Positions 25,602 to 32,501 of a stretch of 53,660 nucleotides of DNA are shown here, one piece after another (positions within the stretch are counted from its first letter, which is position 1; every line of letters starts with the position of its first letter). The notes beneath the pieces were generated by a model that searched no databases, was not told where the DNA came from, and saw nothing but the letters and a program-made list of their open reading frames with translations. The translations under genes and the position numbers were made by a program. The stretch lies in NCBI GenBank assembly GCA_003021705.1, contig PXRJ01000009.1, positions 1 to 53,660 on the forward strand. The letters run 5' to 3'. This DNA comes from Halobacteriales archaeon QS_3_64_16. Its GTDB lineage: Archaea > Halobacteriota > Halobacteria > Halobacteriales > Halococcaceae.

Positions 25602-25779
25602 CTCAGCGCGAGCGAGTTCGGCCAGTGTGGTGCGATATGCTGTGCGGTGCGGTCTCACTGGTGTCGTGATTCGCGTTTCCGCACGAAGCTGCGTGGGCCA
25701 AACCCTCGGCAACGAGGCTTTCGAGACGACCGCTAAGTGAGCCGAACGGCTTTCGTTCCCTCTGTGCTACGTCGGGCGC

Positions 25780-26414
25780 ATGGGACTCTCGATCGCCCTC
25801 CGTGATAACCTGTTAGCCGGGCTGGTGCTCGTCGTCGCCGCCCTCGCGCTCCGGATCCTCTTCGGGTGGGTGAGCGCGGCGATCGATCCGATCGTCACGG
25901 GCACGCGGCTCGCGACCTACACCGCGAACATCGAGATCGCCGCTCAACTACTGGCGATCGTCGTGATCCTCGCCTTCCTCGTCCTCCTGGGGGCGGTCGC
26001 GCGCTGGGGCGTCGGCGAGCGCGTCTTCGGAGGATCAGTCGGCTGGTGAACTTCCTGCCGTTAGTGCGAACGATCTATTCGAGTACCCGCCAGGTCGCAA
26101 ACGCCCTCGTCGAACGCAACAACCGCTACGAGAGCGTCGTGCTCGTCGAGTACCGTGAGGGATACTCGGTCTTTGCCTTCGTCACCGGGGACGTGCCCGA
26201 GGCAGTACAGGACACCCTCGACGAACCGGCGTGTGCGGTTTTCGTTCCTAATAGCCCGAACCCGACCGGGGGTCGATTGCTGTTGGCCCCCGAGTCACAG
26301 GTCCAAGAGGTGAATATGAGCGTCCGCCGGGGGATCAGGACTCTCGTCACGACCGGCATCGCCACCGAAGAGGAGGCACTCGCCCGCGAGACCGGAGAGG
26401 GGGTAGCACAGTAG
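25780..26414 (+). pseudogene. DUF502 membrane protein, one frameshift
   Basis: Two frames together encode a DUF502-family protein of about 211 residues. Frame one from ATG 25780 (MGLSIALRDNLLAGLVLVVA) holds two membrane helices and reaches GVGERVFGG before a TGA at 26047-26049. The shifted frame continues RISRLVNFLPLVRTIYSSTR, VVLVEYREGYSVFAFVTGD, VFVPNSPNPTGGRLLLAPES and VRRGIRTLVTTGIATEEEAL to a stop at 26414. One base is missing in the GGAGG context at 26029-26033. DUF502 proteins are envelope-associated and of unknown function. This is the only clear frameshift I find outside the first 14 kb, so it is a test case for base-call error. Confidence 0.8.
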
Positions 26415-26671
26415 ATGACGATGTCGATCAGCCGCCGACTGCTCTCCGAGCGCGGTTTCCTGTTTCCTCTTCCTTCCTGCTCCCGCCTGCCTCGTCGCTT
26501 CGAGGCGGTGATTCGACGCGCTTAACAGCGTTCGTCGGAGTATGTTTACTGGACTCGCTGGAGACGGGCACCGGCGGGCACCCGTTCGCGTCCTGCCATC
26601 ACTGGGCGCTCACGGGCCGGTATGTGGCCCCGAGAACCGGAGGCTGAACCACCAACGCCCGAAGGACAACT

Positions 26672-27262
26672 ATGGCACGAAGCGCGTACTCGCACATCAA
26701 GGAAGCGTGGCAGGGCGACGATAACGACATGCACGCCGAACTCCAGTGGCAGCGCACCCAGGAGTGGCGTCGCCAGGGCGCGATCGAGCGCATCGATCGC
26801 CCGACGAGACTCGATAAGGCCCGGTCGCTCGGCTACAAGGCAAAACAGGGCGTCGTCGTCGCCCGCGTCAGCGTTCGAAAGGGCTCGGCCAGGAAGGTCC
26901 GCTTCGACAAGGGCCGCCGGTCGAAACGCCAGGGCGTCAACCGGATCACCCGCCGGAAGAACCTCCAACGGATCGGTGAGGAACGGGCCTCCCGGAAGTA
27001 CCGGAACCTCCGGGCCCTCAATAGCTACCTGGCGGGCGAGGACGGCACCCAGAAGTGGTTCGAGGTGATCCTGCTCGATCCCGAACACCCCGCGATCGAG
27101 AACGACGACGACCTTTCCTGGATCTGTGCGGACGCCCAGAAGGGCCGTGCGTTCCGCGGGCTGACGAGCGCCGGCAAGAAGGGTCGTGGCCTCGGGAAGC
27201 GCGGGAAAGGCACCGAACACACCCGGCCGAGCGTCGGTAGCGACCGAGGTCGCGGGAAGTAA
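26672..27262 (+). CDS. rpl15e: 50S ribosomal protein L15e
   Basis: A 196-residue protein matching archaeal/eukaryotic ribosomal protein L15e in full. It starts MARSAYSHIKEAWQGDDNDM, with RTQEWRRQGAIERIDRPTRL, KAKQGVVVARVSVRKGSARK, RYRNLRALNSYL-type sequence (KYRNLRALNSYLAGEDGTQK), and a Gly/Arg/Lys-rich tail (GKKGRGLGKRGKGTEHTRPS). It binds 23S rRNA in the large subunit. It is a single gene with about 250-base gaps on each side, as often seen for L15e in haloarchaea. It contrasts with its acidic neighbours by its basic composition. Confidence 0.97.
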   Translation: MARSAYSHIKEAWQGDDNDMHAELQWQRTQEWRRQGAIERIDRPTRLDKARSLGYKAKQGVVVARVSVRKGSARKVRFDKGRRSKRQGVNRITRRKNLQRIGEERASRKYRNLRALNSYLAGEDGTQKWFEVILLDPEHPAIENDDDLSWICADAQKGRAFRGLTSAGKKGRGLGKRGKGTEHTRPSVGSDRGRGK

Positions 27263-27493
27263 CCCCTCGCTAGCGACTCGCCGTTTTCCGACCGACCGCC
27301 GGAGCCAACCCCCTCCTCGCGAGCGCTCACGGTCGTGATCGTTTAGCACTACACTCTCACACCGGGACAGCCGCTTCGCTCTCCCCTCCCAGCGTTGAGA
27401 TGCTCCACGGTACTGGGTTCCGAAGGCTCGGTACGCGATCGTGTCACTCGGTAGTACGCCGGTAGTGTGCTGGGCGGACAGCACCGCGAGCGG

Positions 27494-27502
27494 GCTTAAA
27501 GT
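27494..27502 (+). promoter_or_regulatory. Probable TATA box of the flavin oxidoreductase gene
   Basis: GCTTAAAGT lies 22-30 bases before the ATG at 27524, in an otherwise GC-rich region. That spacing fits a leaderless haloarchaeal transcript starting at or within a few bases of the start codon. No second candidate is evident nearby. Confidence 0.45.
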
Positions 27503-27523
27503 CCGCAGGCCGAAGGGAGAGCG

Positions 27524-28624
27524 ATGGCAGCGGATCCATTGTTCGAACCCTTCGAGTTGAACGGTCTATCGCTCGACAATCGCGTTGGTCTCGCGCCGAT
27601 GACGCGGACGAGTGCAACCGAGGACGGTCACCCGACCGACCGGATGGCACGCTACTACCGCTCGTTCGCTCGGGGTGGCTTTTCGTTTCTCGTTACCGAG
27701 GGGACCTACACCGACGAGACCCACAGTCAGGGCTACCCCGGCCAACCCGGGCTCGCGACCGACGCCCAGGCCGAGGCCTGGCAACCGGTCGTCGAGGCGG
27801 TACACGAGGAGGAGCGGCCGATCTTCGCCCAGCTCATGCACGCCGGCGCACAGGCCCAACACGAGGCTCGCACCGCGGGCACCGTTGCGCCCTCGGCCTA
27901 CCAACCCCCCGGCGAGATGGCCGAGGTCTACGGCGGCTCCGGGAAGTTCCCCGAGGCCGAGGCACTCGACGCGGAGGGTCTGGCCGCGGTGAAATCGAGT
28001 TTCGTCGACGCCGCGACGCGCGCGCTCGATGCCGGGTTCGACGGCATCGAGGTGCACGCCGCGAACGGCTACCTGCTCCACGAGTTCCTCGACCCGCTGG
28101 TGAACGAGCGCACGGACCAGTACGGCGGCACGCCCGAAAATCGCGCCCGTTTCCCCGCCGAGGTCGTCGCCGCGATCGACGAGGCCACCCCCGACAAATT
28201 CGTCGTCGGCGTCCGGGTTTCCCAGGGCGCGGTTACCGACGAGGACCGAACCTGGCCGGACGAGAGGGCCACTGCGAGAGCCGTCTTCGAGGCACTCACC
28301 GAGGCCGGGGCCGGGTATCTCCACGTGACCGAACCGGCGATCGCCGAACCCGCCTTCGGCAGTGAGGGACCGACGCTAACCCAATTGGCGGCCGACCACG
28401 GCGATACGGTCGTGATCGCGAACGGCGGGATCGGCACCCCCGAGAAGGCACGCGGGGCACTCGCCGCGGGGGCGGATCTCCTGACGCAAGCCACCGCCGC
28501 CCTCGCGAACCACGACTGGCCAAAGCGGGTCCGAGAGGGCCAGGAACTCGACGATCTCGATCCGAGTGTGATCTTCCAGCCGGACGCCTCGATCAGCGAC
28601 GCCGAGATCCCGAGCGACGACTGA
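27524..28624 (+). CDS. NADH:flavin oxidoreductase, old yellow enzyme family
   Basis: A 366-residue FMN-dependent TIM-barrel oxidoreductase. Evidence in order: MAADPLFEPFELNGLSLDNR, VGLAPMTRTSATEDGHPTD, the FAQLMHAGAQAQHEA segment with the H-x-G of the family, DAGFDGIEVHAANGYLLHEF (His and Asn of the substrate pocket), NERTDQYGGTPENRARFPAE, and the phosphate-binding VVIANGGIGTPEKARGAL with AAGADLLTQATAALANHDWP. Such enzymes reduce activated C=C bonds with NAD(P)H. There are no extra iron-sulfur domains, so it is of the short OYE type rather than 2,4-dienoyl-CoA reductase. The substrate is unknown. Confidence 0.92.
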   Translation: MAADPLFEPFELNGLSLDNRVGLAPMTRTSATEDGHPTDRMARYYRSFARGGFSFLVTEGTYTDETHSQGYPGQPGLATDAQAEAWQPVVEAVHEEERPIFAQLMHAGAQAQHEARTAGTVAPSAYQPPGEMAEVYGGSGKFPEAEALDAEGLAAVKSSFVDAATRALDAGFDGIEVHAANGYLLHEFLDPLVNERTDQYGGTPENRARFPAEVVAAIDEATPDKFVVGVRVSQGAVTDEDRTWPDERATARAVFEALTEAGAGYLHVTEPAIAEPAFGSEGPTLTQLAADHGDTVVIANGGIGTPEKARGALAAGADLLTQATAALANHDWPKRVREGQELDDLDPSVIFQPDASISDAEIPSDD

Positions 28625-28739
28625 ACTCGGAAGAAGAGTCGAGCCGTTGTAGAGAACGTCCGTACCCTGACCGGCGACCGGACGTATCGGTGAATCGGAC
28701 CATCGGCACGGTTAGGTTCTTGGACACGAATCGGGGGAC

Positions 28740-29522
28740 GTGCCTTTGTCCCACGACTATCACATTCACTCGAACTACTCCGACGGCCGGCCCCTTCCCT
28801 TCATGATCGCCGCGGCCGAGGAGAGTGGCCTCGAGGCGATCGGCTTTTCGGATCACTGTAACGTCTCCGAGCGCGAGGCGATGATCGAGGCGAAACACGA
28901 GTACGGCTTCGCGCTGGATCTGACCTACGAGCGCCGCTGGCAGGCCATTCGCTCGCTCTCGGAGCGAACCGATCTCGAGATCTACGACGCGGTCGAGATG
29001 GATTACGACCCGGCCGAGGAAGCACGGATCCGGGACTTTCTCGCCGAGGCGGCCTTCGACTATGCGATCGGCAGCGTCCACGCTATCGACGGGCACAACG
29101 TACAGGTTTCCGCGAACTTCGCCGAGAAATCCGACGCCGAGTGCCGCGAACTCGTCGATCGCTACTACGAGACCCTCGTTTCGCTGATCGATTCGGAACT
29201 CTTCGCGATCGCTGCTCACCTCGATCTGCCCGAACGCACCCCCGAACTACGGGGGTATGCCACCGAGGAGCACTACGCGATGGTCGCGGATGCCTTCGAC
29301 CGCTCCTCGACTCTCCCCGAGATCAACGCCGGGCGCGTGCTCGACGATTACGGCGACTTTCACCCAGCACGCCCCTTTTTCGAGCACCTCCGCGAACGCG
29401 GGATACCCTTCGTGCCCGGTACCGACTCCCATCGGCCGGCGGAACTCCGCGATCGACTTCCGGTCCTCGCTGAAGAGTTCGACGATCATGCCCTCGAAGC
29501 GATACGGCTACCCGATCTTTGA
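28740..29522 (+). CDS. PHP-domain metal-dependent phosphoesterase (histidinol-phosphatase-like)
   Basis: A 260-residue PHP-domain protein. Metal ligands are visible in SHDYHIHSNYSDGRPL (His-x-His), GFSDHCNVSE, DAVEMDYDP, YAIGSVHAID, AAHLDLPER and the closing GTDSHRPAEL (Asp-x-His). This matches the HisK/histidinol-phosphatase-like subgroup that binds three metals and hydrolyses small phosphomonoesters. Whether it serves histidine synthesis cannot be told, since no his genes are near. The start is a GTG at 28740, giving MPLSHDYHIH. A TTG at 28746 would still keep all motifs. Confidence 0.88.
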   Translation: MPLSHDYHIHSNYSDGRPLPFMIAAAEESGLEAIGFSDHCNVSEREAMIEAKHEYGFALDLTYERRWQAIRSLSERTDLEIYDAVEMDYDPAEEARIRDFLAEAAFDYAIGSVHAIDGHNVQVSANFAEKSDAECRELVDRYYETLVSLIDSELFAIAAHLDLPERTPELRGYATEEHYAMVADAFDRSSTLPEINAGRVLDDYGDFHPARPFFEHLRERGIPFVPGTDSHRPAELRDRLPVLAEEFDDHALEAIRLPDL

Positions 29523-29541
29523 AACTTCGTCCGTTTCGGTT

Positions 29542-29784
29542 CTATAGCTCCTCGCGCAGGCGGACCTCCTCGTCAGTGGTTTCGCCGACGGCGTCCGCGT
29601 GGACGGTGTATTCGTCGTCCTCGGCATCTCCCCATCCAAGACGTGCCGCGATCGATTCAGCCAGGCCGGGGTTCGGCTCGACGTAGGCGATGTCCTCTCC
29701 GACCGTCGTGATCAGCCCGAGGGGTTCGCCGCTCGCGTCGACGACCGTTTTTCCTTCCGCCTCGTCGGTCAGTGTCGATGCCAT
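29542..29784 (-). CDS. Small PRC-barrel-like haloarchaeal protein
   Basis: An 80-residue acidic protein, MASTLTDEAEGKTVVDASGE then PLGLITTVGEDIAYVEPNPG, LAESIAARLGWGDAEDDEYT and VHADAVGETTDEEVRLREEL. The beta-rich beginning (GKTVVDASGEPLGLITTV) has the look of a PRC-barrel, a fold used in RNA-processing and photosynthetic proteins and common as small stand-alone haloarchaeal proteins. The ATG at 29784 is chosen because the 31 residues before it in the longer frame are Arg/Pro-rich. It converges with the PHP gene, 19 bases apart. Function unknown. Confidence 0.7.
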   Translation of the reverse strand: MASTLTDEAEGKTVVDASGEPLGLITTVGEDIAYVEPNPGLAESIAARLGWGDAEDDEYTVHADAVGETTDEEVRLREEL

Positions 29785-29886
29785 ACTCTCCACTCCGGGG
29801 CTCCGTTCCCTATATCTACCGCTCGTCTCTGTCGGTGGATTCTCGCGGCGCGGTGACGATCTTTCCGGCGTCAGCATCGTCCATTG

Positions 29887-30291
29887 TCACTGGCGCAATC
29901 GCGCCCGGACGCGGTCGGTCCGTTTACGTAGGCTCGGCTCGTCGGCCTGATCTCGAAGTCGGTCGGCCGATCCGACCAATACGTCCGTGCTTTCGAGAGC
30001 GGCTCGCCCGACGGTCGGCTCGAAGTCACCGATCAGACTCACGTCGATCTCATCGCGATCGAGAACACTCATCAGGTCGGTCACTAGCCGAAGAACGGTT
30101 TCGACTCGTCTGGTTCGTGCGACCGCTCGCTCGAACTCGATCCCGACGTCGACATCGCTCTCCTGTCCGGCCGTTCCGTCCGCGTGCGAGCCGAACAACG
30201 TGGCGAGACGAATCGGGTACTCCTCTAGTACCGACTCGAGCGCGGCGCGTTCGTCCGGACCTATCGTCTCCCCGGTGGCCCGTTCGGACAT
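29887..30291 (-). CDS. Second orphan nucleotidyltransferase (MNT domain)
   Basis: A 134-residue Pol-beta-like minimal nucleotidyltransferase. It has LATLFGSHADGTAGQESDVD with VGIEFER, giving the G-S and Asp-x-Asp catalytic pattern. A third acidic residue is likely in DEIDVSLIGDF. The ATG at 30291 (MSERATGETIGPDERAALES) is chosen. Longer frames upstream run into the repeat region. It is more complete than the MNT protein at 4099. As there, no HEPN toxin ORF lies directly beside it: upstream is a repeat element and elp3, downstream a PRC-barrel gene. It could be a solitary transferase or an antitoxin whose partner is elsewhere or lost. Confidence 0.78.
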   Translation of the reverse strand: MSERATGETIGPDERAALESVLEEYPIRLATLFGSHADGTAGQESDVDVGIEFERAVARTRRVETVLRLVTDLMSVLDRDEIDVSLIGDFEPTVGRAALESTDVLVGSADRLRDQADEPSLRKRTDRVRARLRQ

Positions 30292-30386
30292 ACTCGAACT
30301 TGCGTGGTTGGCGGCATAACAGTTCGCGCTAGTTAAACTGTTAGACAACTCACACCAATTCGGACGATATGGGAAGTTCTCACAGC

Positions 30387-30506
30387 CGTTTCGAGACGTA
30401 GGGACGCACCTTTTTCTCGCTCGGATCCGCTTCGCGGATCGCTCGCGCAAAAATCTGCACCAAAAGCCAGCGAGCCAGTCTCAGAGACGTTTCGAGACGT
30501 AGGGAC
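30387..30506. repeat. 19-bp direct repeat bracketing an about 82-bp hairpin-bearing element at the elp3 end
   Basis: CGTTTCGAGACGTAGGGAC occurs exactly at 30387-30405 and again at 30488-30506. The second copy is the very end of elp3. The first copy, read on the minus strand, spells the same C-terminus (PYVSKRL plus stop) but with different Arg and Leu codons. Between them is an element with a perfect hairpin, GATCCGC-TTC-GCGGATC (30424-30440), and, on the minus strand, runs TTTT (30462-30465) and TTTTT (30449-30453) just after the elp3 stop, which could end its transcript. The arrangement suggests insertion of a short repeat element into the elp3 3' end. Confidence 0.7.
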
Positions 30507-32169
30507 CGTCCTGATAGCACCCCAATTTCTCTCGATAGTACTCTCGGGCTCCGATCCCGCTGATCACGCTCAGTTTTCCATAGCCCGCCTCGCTTGCCAT
30601 GGTTTCTGCTTTCGCGAGCAGTTTCCGACCGTAACCCTGATGTTGGAACTCGCCACTCTCGCCGTCGTCGCTGTCGCTCTCGATACCGACGCCGACCTCG
30701 TTGCCATAGACGTGCAGTTCCCGCACCAGCGCGGCGCCCTCTAATCCGCGTCGAGCCACCTCGCCAGGGTAGCGCAGCCGACAGAACCCGACCAGCAGAT
30801 CGTTCGCGGTGTCCTCGTAGCTCAGGAAGTGCTCGGTCCCCCCACAGGCCTCGTAGGAAAGCACGTCGAGTTCGATGTCCGCCGGGTCGGGGATCGCGTC
30901 GTTCATACCGACCTCCCGACACCGGATACAGTCGCACTCCCAGCCGTGTTTGATCATCTCCCGGCGTGCGAGCTGGCGGAGATTGGACTTCCAGACTCCG
31001 GCGTCGATGAAGTCGGCGGGAATGTCCCGCTGTACGCGCTGGAGCCGGACGTACTTCGGAATGATCGATTTGATCTCGGCGATCAGTTCGGCAGCTTCCT
31101 CGTTCCGAAGCGGTTCGTAATCGCCCCGTTTCCAGGCGTCATACACTCGGGTGCCGCGCACGACCAGCGTCGGGTAGATCTTGAGGTAATCGGGCTTCCA
31201 CTCGCTGTCCGCGAAGAGCCGCCGGAAGTCCTCCAGGCACATCTCGCGGCTCATGCCGGGCTGGCCGGGCATCATGTGAAAACCTACTTTGAATCCAGAG
31301 TCGCGCAGCCGGCGGTTGGCGTCGACCGACGCCTGGGTGCCGTGCCCGCGGTGCATCGCCCGATTGATCTCCTCGTAGGTCGTCTGGACGCCGACTTCGA
31401 CCTTCGTGCCTCCCAACTGCAGCATACGCTCGATCTGTTCGGGGTCACACCAGTCGGGTTTGGTCTCGAAGGTCGTGCCGATATTGCGAAGCTCGCCGGT
31501 CTCGTTGTCGGCGATCACGTCCTCAAGGTAGCGAAACTCGTAGTTCTCGGGGTCCTGCGCGAAGCTCACGCCCTCTTCCGGTTCGGGCGTGCCTTCGGGC
31601 TCGTAGTCGTTCATCGCCTGCAACGCACGTTTGACGAACCACTCCTGGTAGTCGTGCGATCGGGCGCTCATCGTCCCGCCCATGAGGATGAGCTCGATCT
31701 TATCGACCGGGTGGCCGATCTTCCGGAGCTGTTCGAGCCGCAGCGTGACCTGTCCGTAGGGGTCGTAGTCATTTTGTACCCCACGGGCCGCGGCGGGCTC
31801 GTGGCCGGTGTAGGACTGGGCCGAAGAGAAGTCCGAAGCCGGCCCCCCGGGACAGTACAGACATTTCCCGTGGGGACACATCCGCGGGGAGGTCATGATC
31901 GCCACCGGCGAGACGCCCGACGCTGTTCGAACGGGCTTTCGTCGAAGGACTCGTGCGGCTTCCTCCCGGCGACCATCAGGGGCGAAATCGAGGATCTCGG
32001 CGTTGGTCGGTACCTTCGGCGCGGAGGTGTCCTTACAGACGTCGCGTTTCGCGCCCTCCAAGTCCTCGCGCTCGAGGTCGCCGTCGAGAATCGCCTCGAT
32101 TAACCGCTCGCAGGCGCGCTCGAACGCCGCAGTCTCGGTCAGCTCCTCGGTAGCGGTGTCGGTACTCAT
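30481..32169 (-). CDS. elp3: Elp3: tRNA U34 carboxymethyl-modifying radical SAM/GNAT enzyme
   Basis: A 562-residue archaeal Elp3, which adds the carboxymethyl group to the wobble uridine of tRNA using acetyl-CoA and radical SAM chemistry. The radical SAM cluster is Cys98-x4-Cys103-x2-Cys106 in RMCPHGKCLYCPGGPASDFS. Other marks are LILMGGTMSARSHDYQEWFV, KVEVGVQTTYEEINRAMHRG, KVGFHMMPGQPGMSREMC, RSIIPKYVRLQRVQRDIPA-like sequence (SIIPKYVRLQRVQRDIPADF), a zinc-binding CDCIRCREVG, and the C-terminal GNAT domain (ELHVYGNEVGVG, HQGYGRKLLAKAETMASEAG). It ends GPYVSKRL. The start at 32169 gives MSTDTATEELTETAAFERAC, normal for the haloarchaeal family. Confidence 0.97.
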   Translation of the reverse strand: MSTDTATEELTETAAFERACERLIEAILDGDLEREDLEGAKRDVCKDTSAPKVPTNAEILDFAPDGRREEAARVLRRKPVRTASGVSPVAIMTSPRMCPHGKCLYCPGGPASDFSSAQSYTGHEPAAARGVQNDYDPYGQVTLRLEQLRKIGHPVDKIELILMGGTMSARSHDYQEWFVKRALQAMNDYEPEGTPEPEEGVSFAQDPENYEFRYLEDVIADNETGELRNIGTTFETKPDWCDPEQIERMLQLGGTKVEVGVQTTYEEINRAMHRGHGTQASVDANRRLRDSGFKVGFHMMPGQPGMSREMCLEDFRRLFADSEWKPDYLKIYPTLVVRGTRVYDAWKRGDYEPLRNEEAAELIAEIKSIIPKYVRLQRVQRDIPADFIDAGVWKSNLRQLARREMIKHGWECDCIRCREVGMNDAIPDPADIELDVLSYEACGGTEHFLSYEDTANDLLVGFCRLRYPGEVARRGLEGAALVRELHVYGNEVGVGIESDSDDGESGEFQHQGYGRKLLAKAETMASEAGYGKLSVISGIGAREYYREKLGCYQDGPYVSKRL

Positions 32170-32501
32170 ACGGTCAGTACTGACCTATGTTCGCCGTCTC
32201 GCGCGAATAAGGATGTCGTTCGATCGGGTAGTTTATCCGAGGGGCTCGACATCACCTCGCCACGTCCAGTTCGGCTGTGGGGCCTCCCAATCGTCGTTAG
32301 CTCTCGTCTCGGCGACTCCACTCTCGAAACAGCAGTAGCGTCCGGACAGGGCATCGAAAAACCGTGCCTACGCTCCGAGAGGTGGCGCACGGTAGTATCG
32401 GGAACGCTTCGCACGATAGCACTGGCGAATAGAAGACACGCCGCTGGTCATCTCGTGTTTGCTGCGAGAAACCGACCCGGAGGACCTCCCGAACTATTCA
32501 G
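32170..32501. other. Intergenic gap without a recognised gene
   Basis: The 332 bases lie upstream of elp3 and downstream of the RecJ-like gene, both on the minus strand. Open frames here are short and of unlikely composition. AT-richer DNA near 32215-32240 (GTTCGATCGGGTAGTTTATC) may contain the elp3 promoter. I see no RNA gene. Confidence 0.4.

Noticed and set aside
30409..30416. Plus-strand T-run near the elp3 repeat as a terminator
   Set aside because: No plus-strand gene ends near it; the minus-strand T-runs in the same element are better placed for elp3.
30829..32103. 424-codon plus-strand frame across elp3
   Set aside because: Antisense to a clear Elp3 with radical SAM and GNAT motifs.
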